Positions 28,206 through 38,800 of a stretch of 64,000 nt of DNA are shown one piece after another. This DNA comes from Echinicola shivajiensis. Lineage in GTDB: Bacteria; Bacteroidota; Bacteroidia; Cytophagales; Cyclobacteriaceae. The translations under genes and the position numbers were made by a program. The stretch lies in the NCBI RefSeq assembly GCF_018642165.1, contig NZ_JAHHZM010000003.1, positions 62,001 through 126,000 of the forward strand, given 5' to 3'. Within the stretch, counting starts at the first letter, position 1; each line of letters begins with the position of its first letter. The notes beneath the pieces were generated by a model. It was not told the origin of the DNA, did not search any database, and saw nothing but the letters and a program-made list of their open reading frames with translations.

Positions 28206-28742
28206 ATGGTAGGCGAATCGGAACATATAGTTGAAGGATTAAGGCGGGGTGATAGGTCTGTTTTTAAGCGCCTATTTGATCACTATTACACCTTGCTGGT
28301 GCTTTTCGCACATAAGTTTGTTACAGACTTAGATACTGCAAGGGAGTTGGTTCAAGACTTCTTTGTCTATCTCTGGGAGTTTAAAGAGAAACTTGTGATC
28401 AGGGTTTCAATCAAATCATATATGTACACTTCGGTGAAAAACCGATGCTTTAATTTTTTAAAGCTAAAAAGAAAGTCTGTAAGCTTGGAAAACATAGACC
28501 ATGATCCAGGGGACGACAATCAATTTTTTGAAAATATGGTCTATAGTGAGTATGAAAATGCATTTTTACAAGAAATTAAAAAACTTCCACCTAGGTGTCA
28601 GGAAGTGTTTCGCTTAAAGCGATTTCAGCATAAGACCAATCAGGAAATAGCTGAAAATCTAGGTGTTAGCGTCAAAACAGTAGAGGCCCAAATGAGTATT
28701 GCCCTAAGGCGGCTCAGGGACTTGTCAGAAAGAATTACATAA
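28206..28742 (+). CDS. ECF-type RNA polymerase sigma factor, locus 3
   Basis: This 178-residue protein has region 2 at about 12-85 (DRSVFKRLFDHYYTLLVLFA ... ARELVQDFFVYLWEFKEKL) and region 4 at about 120-172 (IKKLPPRCQEVFRLKRFQHK ... QEIAENLGVSVKTVEAQMSI). It belongs to the Bacteroidota group of ECF factors that pairs with FecR and TonB receptors, and the FecR gene follows after 81 bases. Its sequence differs clearly from the locus 1 factor, so the two probably read different promoters and different glycan signals. Confidence 0.93.
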   Translation: MVGESEHIVEGLRRGDRSVFKRLFDHYYTLLVLFAHKFVTDLDTARELVQDFFVYLWEFKEKLVIRVSIKSYMYTSVKNRCFNFLKLKRKSVSLENIDHDPGDDNQFFENMVYSEYENAFLQEIKKLPPRCQEVFRLKRFQHKTNQEIAENLGVSVKTVEAQMSIALRRLRDLSERIT

Positions 28743-28823
28743 AATTTCAATTTTTTTTCAATTCCCTTTAGGGGTTGCACCATCATTTTTTGTCTTAGGC
28801 ATAAGTAACAAAAAATATATCTC

Positions 28824-29843
28824 TTGAGTACAGTTGAATTTGACCATTTATTAGCTCAGGTATTGAGTGGAGAAGCATCTGAAAGTGAAGTTGCAAGATT
28901 AGAGGAATATGTTTCCCAAAATCCTGAGGCTAAGGAAAAGTACCGCCATGCTGAGCGGGCTTGGAAATGGACAGGTCAATTGGATGAGGAAATGTTGTTC
29001 CTAGAAGATGACTGGGAGAAAATCCAAAACCGTATTCAAGGTTCAGGAAAAACACGTTTGCTTTCTGGAAAATGGCAACTAGCTGTAGCAGCATCTTTGG
29101 TGTTGATACTGGCCTTGGCGACAGTCTTTTACCAATTGCCTTTTGGGACTGATGAAAATGGAGGACAGCATTTTATCACGGTGACCAGCCCAGAAGGTAG
29201 TAGAAGTCATATTGTTTTGGAAGATGGAACAGAAGTTTGGCTCAATGCAGGAAGTAGCCTTAAGTATGGCAATCATTTTAATGAAGATATCAGACACGTA
29301 TTCCTTTCCGGGGAAGGCTTCTTTGAAGTGACCAAATCGAAGGTTCCTTTTGTGGTGACTGCCAATGAAGTGGACCTTAAAGTATTGGGGACATCATTTA
29401 ATGTGAGATCATATGAAGATGAGGAGGAAATAGAAACCACCCTGTTGACTGGAAAACTGATGCTCAGCAGTAATGCATATGAGGATATTAAGCCAGTATT
29501 GTTGGACCCGGCTGATAAAGTGGTTTATCAAAAAGCAGATCCTTCATCAGGTAATGGCAGACCGAAAATCACCATAAAGCGGCTTAGCAGTGATAATATG
29601 CTCGGAGAAGCATCCTGGAAAGATGACCAGTTTATATTTGATGCAGCCCAACTTGGTGATATAGCCAAGCAATTAGAGCGTCATTTTGATGTGCAAGTAA
29701 GTTTCCAGTCTGAGGAGTTAAAAGAACTCAGGTTTACAGGGAAAATATCCAATGAATCATTGGAATACTTGATGAGAGCTATCAAGCTTTCGACAAATGT
29801 TCAGTACAGCCTTAAGGACGATGAGTTATTCATCTATCGATAG
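28824..29843 (+). CDS. FecR-type anti-sigma factor with TTG start, locus 3
   Basis: This 339-residue protein has an N-terminal sigma-binding region (FDHLLAQVLSGEASESEVAR), one membrane helix at about 85-105 (LAVAASLVLILALATVFYQL), and the FecR domain (SHIVLEDGTEVWLNAGSSL ... VFLSGEGFFEVTKSKVPFVV ... LKVLGTSFNVRSY). The C-terminal DUF4974 region has DAAQLGDIAKQLERHFDVQV. The frame must start at TTG 28824: there is no upstream in-frame ATG, and the next Met (MLFLEDDW) would remove the sigma-binding part. A weak start would keep anti-sigma below sigma synthesis, but that is inference. It is the middle component of the sigma-FecR-SusC relay. Confidence 0.9.
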   Translation: MSTVEFDHLLAQVLSGEASESEVARLEEYVSQNPEAKEKYRHAERAWKWTGQLDEEMLFLEDDWEKIQNRIQGSGKTRLLSGKWQLAVAASLVLILALATVFYQLPFGTDENGGQHFITVTSPEGSRSHIVLEDGTEVWLNAGSSLKYGNHFNEDIRHVFLSGEGFFEVTKSKVPFVVTANEVDLKVLGTSFNVRSYEDEEEIETTLLTGKLMLSSNAYEDIKPVLLDPADKVVYQKADPSSGNGRPKITIKRLSSDNMLGEASWKDDQFIFDAAQLGDIAKQLERHFDVQVSFQSEELKELRFTGKISNESLEYLMRAIKLSTNVQYSLKDDELFIYR

Positions 29844-29953
29844 ATCAGTAGATTACAATTAATTAAACCCAAGTAACATGATTAGATTATTCAATCAAAG
29901 GGGCAAGCTATGCCCAATGAAATCTTCATCCACACCAACCATGATGTTTTAAT

Positions 29954-32900
29954 ATGAGCAAGACTTTACTGAGAATTATGGGGGTTTTGTTTTTACTGCA
30001 ATCGGAATTTGGATTTGCACAGGAACTTAATCTTATCGCCTCCAATAATGGCAGGTCGATCAAACAAATAATAAGAGAAGTGGAGCAAAAGACGGAATAT
30101 ACCTTCTTTTTCCACGAGGATGCCAACGGACTCGACAAAAGGGTAAACTTATCAACGGATGTTTCGGATATAGATGCTTTTATGAACCAGCTGCTGCAGG
30201 GAACTTCACTTACCTACAAACTGATGGAAGATGGCTTGATTATCATTAGTCCTAAGAAAATGATGGAAAAAACCATTAAGGGAAAAGTGACTGATGCCAA
30301 TACCAGTATGCCGATTCCCGGTGCTTTGGTAACCATCAAAGGAGGAACTGAAGGAACGGTTACTGATATGGATGGGAACTTTTCCATTGTAGCCAAGCAA
30401 GAAAGTGTTACACTTATCTTCAGTTTCATCGGTTACCAGTCCACTGAGGTGGCAGTGTCTTCTGGTCAGACTTTGGTGAATATTAGCCTGAGCGAGGATG
30501 TCAACGAATTGGAGCAGGTGGTTGTAACAGCACTAGGCGTAAAGCGTGAAGAAAAGGCTTTGGGCTATGCTGTCCAAAAGATCTCTGGAGAAACCTTGCA
30601 AAAAGTGAAAGGGGTGGATATCGGTACCACCTTGACAGGTAAAGTTGCAGGGCTTACTGTAAAGAACTCCACAGAGTTTTTTGAGAAGCCAACGATTACA
30701 CTTCGTGGTGCATCTCCACTCTTGGTGATCGATGGTGTGCCTTATGGCAACATGACCCTTAGAGACATCAGTATGGATGATGTAGAGAGCATGGATATCT
30801 TGAAGGGACCAACTGCTTCAGCACTATATGGAGCCCGAGGAGGAAACGGCGCCATTATCATCACCACAAAAAGAGGAGCTGATAAAAAGGGTGTTACTGT
30901 TTCTGTCAACAGTAACAATATGGTGTTTTCTGGTTTCCTAATGCTGCCTGAAGTACAGTCTTCTTACAGTGCCGGTTATAATGGACAATACAATACCGAT
31001 GACTATGTATGGGGAGATAAGCTCGACATAGGAAGAACAGCCATGCAGTGGGATCCAATTGCCAAAGAAATGAGGGAAACGGAACTTACTTCAAAAGGGA
31101 AAAACAATTTCAGAAACTTCCTTCAGCCTAGCTTTATTACCAATAATAATATCAACATTACCCAGCAAGGCGAATTCGGAAGTGTCAGGGCATCTTTAAC
31201 CCATGTGCTTAACAAGGGACAGTATCCTAATACCAAACTGAATATGATCAACTATTCCATTGGTGGAGAGATGAAATTGGGCGAAAAATTTCATTTGGAT
31301 GGAACCATGGGCTATAATAAAAGAAAAGCTCCCCAGATAGCTGGCACAGGCTATGGGGCACAGGGCTATATCTACAACCTTTTGGTTTGGACAGGCCCTG
31401 AGTATGATGTGACCCAATTCAAGGATTATTGGATCAAGAAGGATGAGGTGCAAAACTGGCACTATACAGCTTGGTATGATAACCCCTATATGATGGCTTA
31501 TGAAAAACTGCACAGCATAGATCAAAACACCTTCAATACTGCCATGACGGCCAATTATAAACTGGCTGAAGGAGTAAAGGTCTTATTCCGAAGTGGTTTG
31601 GATTATTATATCAATCAAGATATCAGAAGAAATCCTCCAGGTATTTTCAGTACCAGAGGTTGGGATGCCAAAGGCATGTATTCAGTGGATCAAAGAAAAG
31701 GTTTCAGTATCAATTCTGATCTGATGTTGATGGGTGAGAAGAAAATTGGAGACTTTGGGTTTGAAGGTATTTTGGGTGGAACCATCTATTACTATGAAGA
31801 TGAAGGCTTGAGCAGTAGCACTAGAAGTGGTTTGTCCATTCCAGGTTTCTATTCCCTTAATTCCAGTGTGGAAACACCAAATGTTTCGAACTGGATCAGC
31901 AGAAAACAAGTGAACAGTATGTTTGCTAAAGCGGGACTATCTTATAAAACCAGTGTGTTCTTGGACTTGACTGGAAGAAATGACTGGTCTTCAACCTTAC
32001 CACAAAGCACTAGATCTTATTTCTATCCTTCAGTAGGTTCAAGTGTGGTGCTTTCAGAAATGATTTCCAGTCTTCCTAAATGGGTTGATTTCTTAAAGCT
32101 TAGAGGTTCTTGGGCATTGTCCAAGCGGGATTTGGGAGTGTATGCCACCAACAGCGTGTTCTCTGTAAGCAATAATGTTTGGGACGGAATGAATACGGGA
32201 AGGTATCCTGAAAATATCAGGGGAGCAGAAGTAGCACCACAGACCGAAAGGACTTATGAGTTTGGTTTGGCTACCCATGTTTTGAACAATAAGTTGAAAC
32301 TGGATGTGGCTTATTTTAATAAGTATATCTATAACATCCAGGCCAATGCTACTATATCTGCTTCTTCTGGTTTTAGCAGTAGACTGATCAACACCGAGGA
32401 GACTTTCGAATGGAAAGGCTTGGAAGTGACAGCAGAGGTAACTCCAATTAAGAATGAGAAGCTACAGTGGAATGTGATTGCTAACTGGTCTAAAAGCCAT
32501 CGTTACTATAAGCAACTGGATCCAGTTTATTCTCCGGATAATCCTTGGGTGAAAGAAGGAGGAAGAACAGACCTTTACTTATATAGGGACTGGGAAAGAG
32601 ATCCTTCAGGTAATCTGATCAATTATAATGGATTCCCTCAAAGAAGCCGATACAACTCACTTATGGGGACATTCGACCCTAATTGGATTTGGGGCTTGAC
32701 TAATGTGCTAAACCTTGGTCAGTTCACCTTTAGCTTAAGCTTTGATGGTCGTGTTGGAGGACTTTCTTACTCCTCTACCAATGCGAGATTGTTCCAGACT
32801 GGAGCCCATCCTGATTTAGATAATCAATACAGATATGAGGAGGTTGTGAATGATAACCTGACTTTTATGGGACCCGGCGTGAAAGTAGTGTCAGGAGATG

Positions 32901-33241
32901 TGACTTATGATAATTACGGAAATATTGTAGAGGACTCCAGGGTATTCGAGGTCAATGATCAGATTGTGTCCTTTGAATCATACTACAAAGGTTATGGTAC
33001 AGGAAGCCAAAACATCTTTGATGAAACCTTCCTGAAGCTAAGAGAAGTGTCTATAGCTTATCAGCTGCCTACTTTCTTGGCATCCAAGATCAAGGCTAGA
33101 TCAGCTTCTGTGGCCTTGACCGGACAGAACTTGTTCATCTGGACAAAAGAGTACCGTTTCTCTGATCCTGACAAAGCTTCAGATGACCTGAACTCGCCAT
33201 CCATCCGATATACGGGCCTAAATCTCAAGTTAACTTTCTAA
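29954..33241 (+). CDS. SusC/RagA-type TonB-dependent receptor with STN domain, locus 3
   Basis: This 1095-residue importer has a signal peptide ending near residue 22 (GFAQ). An STN domain lies at about 25-98 (IREVEQKTEYTFFFHEDANG ... MNQLLQGTSLTYKLMEDGLI), a CarboxypepD_reg-like domain at about 107-192 (IKGKVTDANTSMPIPGALVT ... TVTDMDGNFSI), the plug from LEQVVVTALGVKREEKALGY, and the barrel to IRYTGLNLKLTF. The plug motif reads SMDILKGPTASALYGARGGNG, with KGPT where most SusC proteins have KDAS. A short, fairly divergent TonB plug loop precedes it. STN plus the upstream FecR and sigma pair makes this the sensor-importer of locus 3. SusD follows almost immediately. Confidence 0.95.
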   Translation: MSKTLLRIMGVLFLLQSEFGFAQELNLIASNNGRSIKQIIREVEQKTEYTFFFHEDANGLDKRVNLSTDVSDIDAFMNQLLQGTSLTYKLMEDGLIIISPKKMMEKTIKGKVTDANTSMPIPGALVTIKGGTEGTVTDMDGNFSIVAKQESVTLIFSFIGYQSTEVAVSSGQTLVNISLSEDVNELEQVVVTALGVKREEKALGYAVQKISGETLQKVKGVDIGTTLTGKVAGLTVKNSTEFFEKPTITLRGASPLLVIDGVPYGNMTLRDISMDDVESMDILKGPTASALYGARGGNGAIIITTKRGADKKGVTVSVNSNNMVFSGFLMLPEVQSSYSAGYNGQYNTDDYVWGDKLDIGRTAMQWDPIAKEMRETELTSKGKNNFRNFLQPSFITNNNINITQQGEFGSVRASLTHVLNKGQYPNTKLNMINYSIGGEMKLGEKFHLDGTMGYNKRKAPQIAGTGYGAQGYIYNLLVWTGPEYDVTQFKDYWIKKDEVQNWHYTAWYDNPYMMAYEKLHSIDQNTFNTAMTANYKLAEGVKVLFRSGLDYYINQDIRRNPPGIFSTRGWDAKGMYSVDQRKGFSINSDLMLMGEKKIGDFGFEGILGGTIYYYEDEGLSSSTRSGLSIPGFYSLNSSVETPNVSNWISRKQVNSMFAKAGLSYKTSVFLDLTGRNDWSSTLPQSTRSYFYPSVGSSVVLSEMISSLPKWVDFLKLRGSWALSKRDLGVYATNSVFSVSNNVWDGMNTGRYPENIRGAEVAPQTERTYEFGLATHVLNNKLKLDVAYFNKYIYNIQANATISASSGFSSRLINTEETFEWKGLEVTAEVTPIKNEKLQWNVIANWSKSHRYYKQLDPVYSPDNPWVKEGGRTDLYLYRDWERDPSGNLINYNGFPQRSRYNSLMGTFDPNWIWGLTNVLNLGQFTFSLSFDGRVGGLSYSSTNARLFQTGAHPDLDNQYRYEEVVNDNLTFMGPGVKVVSGDVTYDNYGNIVEDSRVFEVNDQIVSFESYYKGYGTGSQNIFDETFLKLREVSIAYQLPTFLASKIKARSASVALTGQNLFIWTKEYRFSDPDKASDDLNSPSIRYTGLNLKLTF

Positions 33242-33260
33242 CATGCCAAAACACTCTAAT

Positions 33261-34796
33261 ATGAAAAGTAGCAAGCATTTCATTGCCATACTCTTGCTTT
33301 TGGCAATGGTCATTCATACGGGTTGTTCAAATTTTGATGAAATCAATACCAACCCCAATACACCAAGTAGTGTCAGCTCTCAAATGTTGGCCACTACCTT
33401 GATTTTGGATATCGCCAGACAGCCAAGTCAGAAATCATTCTTGGTTGATGATATGATGGGGAAATATATCGCTTGGTCAGAATTTGTTCAGGGAGAGCAG
33501 TATAACAGAATCGAAAGAGCTGATTTTGACGAGTTGATTGTGTTGAACAATATCGATAAAATGGTAGAGTTCGCCCCAAGTGAGGCACTTAAAAACAGCT
33601 ATACAGCGCTTGGTCATTTTGTGAAAGCCTACAAATATTTTGAGCTAACCATGCGTGTAGGAGATGTTCCATTCAAGGATGCATTAAAGGGTGAGTCTGA
33701 GACCATTTATTACCCAGCTTACAATAGTCAAAAAGAAGTGTTTCTAGGGATTCTGGATGAACTGGCTGAAGCCGATCGTTTGTTTGCCATAGGAGCTGAT
33801 TTTGATGGTGATCCAATTTATGGAGGCAGCACAGCTCACTGGAGGAAATTGGCCAATACATTTGTGCTTAAGGTGTTGATCAATCTTAGTAATCAAGCCG
33901 ATGATGCTGATTTGAACGTAAAAGGACGTTTTCAGGAAATTCTGAACAGCAAGCCAATTTTTGAATCCAATTTTGATAACTTCCAAATCGTCTATTCGGA
34001 TAAGGAAAACCAGCGATATCCTTTCCATAAACTGGGCAACAACTTCATTATCTATAATATGGTGGGATCACCGATTATTGATAGTTTGAAGTCGCTTCAG
34101 GACTACCGTTTGTTTTACTATGCTAAACCTTCTCCTGTAGCCTTGACAGGTGGAGCCCAAGCCAATGAATGGGATGCCTATAAGGGAATTGATCCATCTG
34201 TGGAGTTTACGGTATTGAGTGAGGTAGCCTCTTCCAAGGATTATTCACCAATGAATGATCGATACACTGAAATACCTGAAGGAGAGCCGACTTTTCTGAT
34301 GAGCTATAGCCAGATGAACTTTATCATAGCTGAAGCAGCAGCCCGGTCTTGGGTAAGCGAAGACCCTGTTGAATATTATGAAAAGGGTATTCGATCTGCC
34401 ATGAATTTTGTAGCGAACCATACACCAGATGATGAGCAGTTCCACCATGGAATGCAGATCACACCTGCCTATGTGGATCAGTATCTGGCCTCAGCCCCAG
34501 TGCAGTTAAAAAGCACCTTTGAGGAGCAGCTTAAGCAGATCATGACACAGAAGTATATAGCCAATTACCTGCAAACTCCTTGGGAAACCTATTTTGAATA
34601 TCGTAGGACAGGTTATCCAGAGTTGCCCGTAAATCCTCAAACCAACCTTAATGAAGTGAAAACCCAACTTCCTAAAAGATGGATGTATCCTCAGGATGAG
34701 TTGGATTATAATATGGAGAACGTAAGTTCAGCTATCGATTCTCAGTTTGGGGGAAATGATAATGTCAATGCGGTCATGTGGTTGATCAAGGAGTAA
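33261..34796 (+). CDS. SusD-like surface lipoprotein, locus 3 (SusD-like_2 branch)
   Basis: This protein has about 511 residues. I start at the second in-frame ATG because it gives a standard lipoprotein signal (KHFIAILLLLAMVIHTGCS). A first ATG at 33243, one base after the SusC stop, would add six residues and is also possible. FDEINTNPNTPSS after the Cys and the helical core YTALGHFVKAYKYFELTMRV match the SusD-like_2 branch (PF12771-type), different from the RagB-type SusD of loci 1, 2 and 4. The C-terminus contains IMTQKYIANYLQTPWETYFEYRRTG split over a longer helix, then RWMYPQDELDYN. It should bind the glycan and cap its SusC. Confidence 0.92.
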   Translation: MKSSKHFIAILLLLAMVIHTGCSNFDEINTNPNTPSSVSSQMLATTLILDIARQPSQKSFLVDDMMGKYIAWSEFVQGEQYNRIERADFDELIVLNNIDKMVEFAPSEALKNSYTALGHFVKAYKYFELTMRVGDVPFKDALKGESETIYYPAYNSQKEVFLGILDELAEADRLFAIGADFDGDPIYGGSTAHWRKLANTFVLKVLINLSNQADDADLNVKGRFQEILNSKPIFESNFDNFQIVYSDKENQRYPFHKLGNNFIIYNMVGSPIIDSLKSLQDYRLFYYAKPSPVALTGGAQANEWDAYKGIDPSVEFTVLSEVASSKDYSPMNDRYTEIPEGEPTFLMSYSQMNFIIAEAAARSWVSEDPVEYYEKGIRSAMNFVANHTPDDEQFHHGMQITPAYVDQYLASAPVQLKSTFEEQLKQIMTQKYIANYLQTPWETYFEYRRTGYPELPVNPQTNLNEVKTQLPKRWMYPQDELDYNMENVSSAIDSQFGGNDNVNAVMWLIKE

Positions 34797-34927
34797 ATCC
34801 AATGAATAATAACTTGGAGAAGTTTAACCGAACATCCATTTTGATGCTGTCTTTGCAAACAAGCAAACTAGAATAGTGAAACATCAAAAAGGTTAAAATT
34901 TTTCAATGTTGAAATAAGATAGTTTAG

Positions 34928-34960
34928 AAAGCCAAGCTGGATTCCAGTTTGGCTTTTTTT
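34928..34960 (+). terminator. Intrinsic terminator after locus 3 SusD
   Basis: AAAGCCAAGCTGG (34928-34940) pairs with CCAGTTTGGCTTT (34944-34956), with one G-T wobble and an ATT loop, followed by seven or more T. Its stem differs from the 28051 terminator by one base in the left arm. Confidence 0.9.
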
Positions 34961-35014
34961 GTTGAGAATATCAATATCCACAGATATAAGAGATAAAAAC
35001 AGATAGTATATGTG

Positions 35015-35040
35015 AAAAATACCGTAAGTGGGGTATTTTT
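35015..35040. repeat. Perfect 9-base hairpin, terminator-like on both strands
   Basis: AAAAATACC (35015-35023) pairs with GGTATTTTT (35032-35040), with an eight-base loop. A-rich left and T-rich right flanks give a weak terminator shape in either direction. It is a second element in the 407-base gap 34797-35203, which holds no gene that I can support. Confidence 0.5.
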
Positions 35041-35203
35041 TGGTGGGTGAGGATTCTGTAAGTTTAGGGATACATTTATTATGATAAAGTACTCAGATAG
35101 TGATTATTCAAAGAAATGTATCCTATTTTATAAATAGTTTATTAGCCATCTATAGCTTAGGGTTGACCATAGGCTGTAACAGAAAACTAAATTAAGAGAT
35201 ACA

Positions 35204-35512
35204 ATGACCCCAAATTCACAAAATCAATTCGGACAAAAAGTAATTCTTTTCCAAGACCCTATTACTTCCAATGGAGTAGGAATTGCGGGACTTGTCATTT
35301 CTGTACTCGGTATTTTTCTTGGATGGTTCCCTATTTTTGGATGGATAGTTTGGGGTGCGGGTTTTGTATTGTCACTTATTGGAGTTTTTAAGCCAAAGCC
35401 TGTTACCGCAATAGCAGGATTGGTGATCTCGGCGTTTACAGGATGTTTCGTGATTCTGCCATTTATCTTATCTGTTTTGGCAGCCATTTTTGGGCTGCTC
35501 TTTGTTTTTTAG
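35204..35512 (+). CDS. Small integral membrane protein (two hairpins of membrane helices)
   Basis: This 102-residue protein has a polar N-terminus of about 20 residues (MTPNSQNQFGQKVILFQDPI). Glycine-rich hydrophobic segments follow at about 24-44, 47-62, 66-82 and 84-102. It resembles the DUF4190-like or small Gly-rich membrane proteins often found as single genes; no function is known. It lies between locus 3 SusD and the sulfatase-rhamnosidase fusion, with gaps of about 400 and 290 bases, so it is likely independent of both. A - strand frame over the same bases is a shadow. Confidence 0.65.
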   Translation: MTPNSQNQFGQKVILFQDPITSNGVGIAGLVISVLGIFLGWFPIFGWIVWGAGFVLSLIGVFKPKPVTAIAGLVISAFTGCFVILPFILSVLAAIFGLLFVF

Positions 35513-35800
35513 GAAAGCCAAATAGCATCTCATATAAGAGAAAGGTTTACTCAAATTCACAATGTCTGTCTCAAATTGCCAGTAAAATGAATTTTTAGAA
35601 GTAAAAAAGATAAGTGCCATTGGTTATGAAAGACCGGACTAAGCATACGCTCTTTAATTTTTTGTTGTAAAGAATGGAGAAAACCAATTAGTACAGGATA
35701 GTCATATTATTTGTTTGGCGTAGTTTGATGATTACTCTCTGGATTATTTTAAATTAAGGGTAGTTTAAGTTTTTAGCGGTCAAGGAAATAACTGATATAA

Positions 35801-38800
35801 ATGAATAAGTATACTGTTTTGTATATTCTGATATTAACTGTTTTGGGATTTAGACAAGGCTTTTCTCAAGGGGAAAAAGAAGAGGAAGAAAAGCCCAATA
35901 TTATCTTTATTTTGACTGATGACCAGCGCTTTGATGCCTTGGGTTATGCAGGGAACAAATACATTGAAACACCAGAAATGGATGATCTGGCCAAGTCAGG
36001 CTCGTTTTTTGAAACAGCCATCGTAACTACTCCCATATGTGCGGCAAGTAGGGCCAGTATTTTTACAGGACTCCATGAAAGATCCCATAATTATAACTTT
36101 CAAACTGGAAATATTAGAGAGGAATATATGGAAAATTCCTACCCAGTTCTTCTCAAAAACAATGGATATTTTACTGGCTTTTTTGGGAAATATGGCGTTA
36201 AGTATGATGGTTTGGAAAAGCAGTTTGACAAGTACGAATCCTATGATCGGAATAATGACTTCAAGGACAGAAGAGGATACTTTTACAAAACCATAGATGG
36301 AGATACTGTACACCTGACCAGGTATACTGGTCAAGAGGCATTGGACTTTATAGAGGAAGCACCTTCTGATAAGCCTTTTTGTTTGTCTTTAAGTTTTAGT
36401 GCACCTCATGCTCATGATGGAGCTCCTGAGCAGTATTTCTGGCAAAATTCCACTGCAGACCAATTGGAGGAGGTTGTTTTGCCTGGGCCTGTTTTGGCTG
36501 AGGACATGTACTTTGAAGATCAACCAAAAATGGTAAAAAAGGGATTCAACCGTCTTCGGTGGACCTGGAGATATGATGATCCAGATAAATACCAACATAG
36601 CCTGAAAGGGTATTACCGGATGATTTCAGGTATTGATAAGGAGATTGGTAAAATCCGGGAAAAGCTTAAGGAAAAAGGGCTGGATGAAAATACGGTAATT
36701 ATTGTCATGGGCGATAATGGTTATTTTTTGGGAGAGCGACAGTTGGCTGGTAAGTGGCTGATGTATGATAATTCCATACGGGTTCCACTGATTATCTATG
36801 ATCCAAGAGTTTGGTGGCAGCGCAATATCAAAGACTTGGTACTTAATATTGATGTGCCACCGACCATTGCTGATCTTGCAAATATAGAAGCCCCTTCAAG
36901 TTGGCAAGGGAAAAGCTTAATGCCTTTGGTGAACAAGAATGAAAGACATTTAGGAAGGGATACGGTACTTATAGAGCATATCTGGGAATTTGATAATATT
37001 CCTCCAAGTGAGGGTGTGCGTACAGAAGAGTGGAAGTATTTCAGGTATATCAATGATAAGTCCCTAGAAGAATTATATCATCTTAAAGAAGATCCTCAGG
37101 AAATCAATAACCTAATCGACGATCCAGATTATAAGGAAGTCGCAGATAAATTGAGGTTAAAATGTGATGAGCTCATCGGGGAATTTGGCAATGAATATAG
37201 AGCAGCGCCTTCTGAATTAACTGTTGAGCTGATCAGGGCTCCTGAGAAGGGAGTCAAGGTATTGGATACCAAACCTGAGTTTGGTTGGAAAGTGCCTGAG
37301 CTATCAAAGTATCAGTCAGCCTATCAGATTTTGGTAGCTTCCGAGAAAGGATTCATTGATTTGAATAAAGGGGATGTTTGGAATAGTGGACAGATTAGAT
37401 CGAATAGTTCCACGAATGTAGCGTATCAAGGCGAGTCATTGGAAACAGGAAAGACCTATTATTGGAAAGTTAGAATTTGGGATGAGGAAAACCGCTTGGT
37501 AGATTATTCAAAGCCACAGGAGTTTACGGTAGGGCAGAGCAACAATTATATGATTTCAACGGAAAACTCAAATGAGGTAAGTAGGATAAGCCCTGAGGTA
37601 TTTGAAAAGCGCGGGGATGCCTATTTTATGGATTTTGGAAAAGCAGCTTTTGCGACCATGGAGTTTGATTATGAAACTGCTGTGGCAGATACTTTAACCT
37701 TTAGGTTGGGGGAAATGCTGGATGGTCAAACTATAAACCGTACACCACCCAAGAAAAGTACGATCCGGTATCAGGAAATAGCGTTTGTGGTGAAGCCGGG
37801 GAAGAGAAGGTATCAGCTTACTGTTAAAAAGGACAGGAGAAATACCTTGCCAGAAAAGGCGCTTACTTTGCCGGAAGGAACTCCTGTTCTGGTGCCCTAC
37901 CGCTATGCTGAGCTGGAGGGAGCTAAGGGAGATCTAAACAAAGCTGATTTTGTTCAATTGGCTTACCATACTTACTTTGATGATCATGCCAGTGATTTTC
38001 AAAGTTCTGATAGCATCCTAAACCAAGTATGGGATCTGTGCAAATATTCTATAAAAGCGACCACTTTTAACGGACTTTATGTAGATGGAGATAGAGAGCG
38101 AATACCCTATGAGGCGGATGCCTATCTTAACCAGTTAAGCCATTATACGACAGATCGGGAGTATGCCATGGCCAGAAGAACCATTGAGTATTTTATGGAA
38201 CATCCCACTTGGCCGACAGAATGGCAGCAGCATGTAGCTTTAATGTTCTATGCAGACTATATGTATACTGGCAATACAGAACTTATTGAGCGCTACTATG
38301 AACCTCTGAAGTACAAAACACTTTTTGCTCTTGCCAATGAGGATGGGCTAATTACTTCCACAAAGGTAGATCACGATTATATGCTGAAACTAGGTTTTAA
38401 GGAAGGTTATAGTCAGGTGCTTACAGATATCGTTGATTGGCCTCCAGGCTCCTTTACTGGTTCAAAAACTTCTTTAGGGGAAAGGGATGGATATGAATTT
38501 ATGCCTTATAATACGGTAATCAATGCCTTTTATTATAAGAATATGCTGATCATGGCTGAGTTTGCTAGAATCATGGGTAAACCTCAGGAATCGCTTGATT
38601 TTGCATTAAAAGCAGCCAAGGTAAAGAGTGCATTGAATAAACAAATGTTTGATAAGGAAAGGGGAGTATATGTCGATGGAATAGGTACAAATCATGCTTC
38701 TTTACACGCTAATATGTTGCCTTTGGCCTTTGACTTAGTTCCTGAAGAACATAGGGAATCGGTATTGAAGTTTATACAATCAAGAGGCATGGCATGCAGT

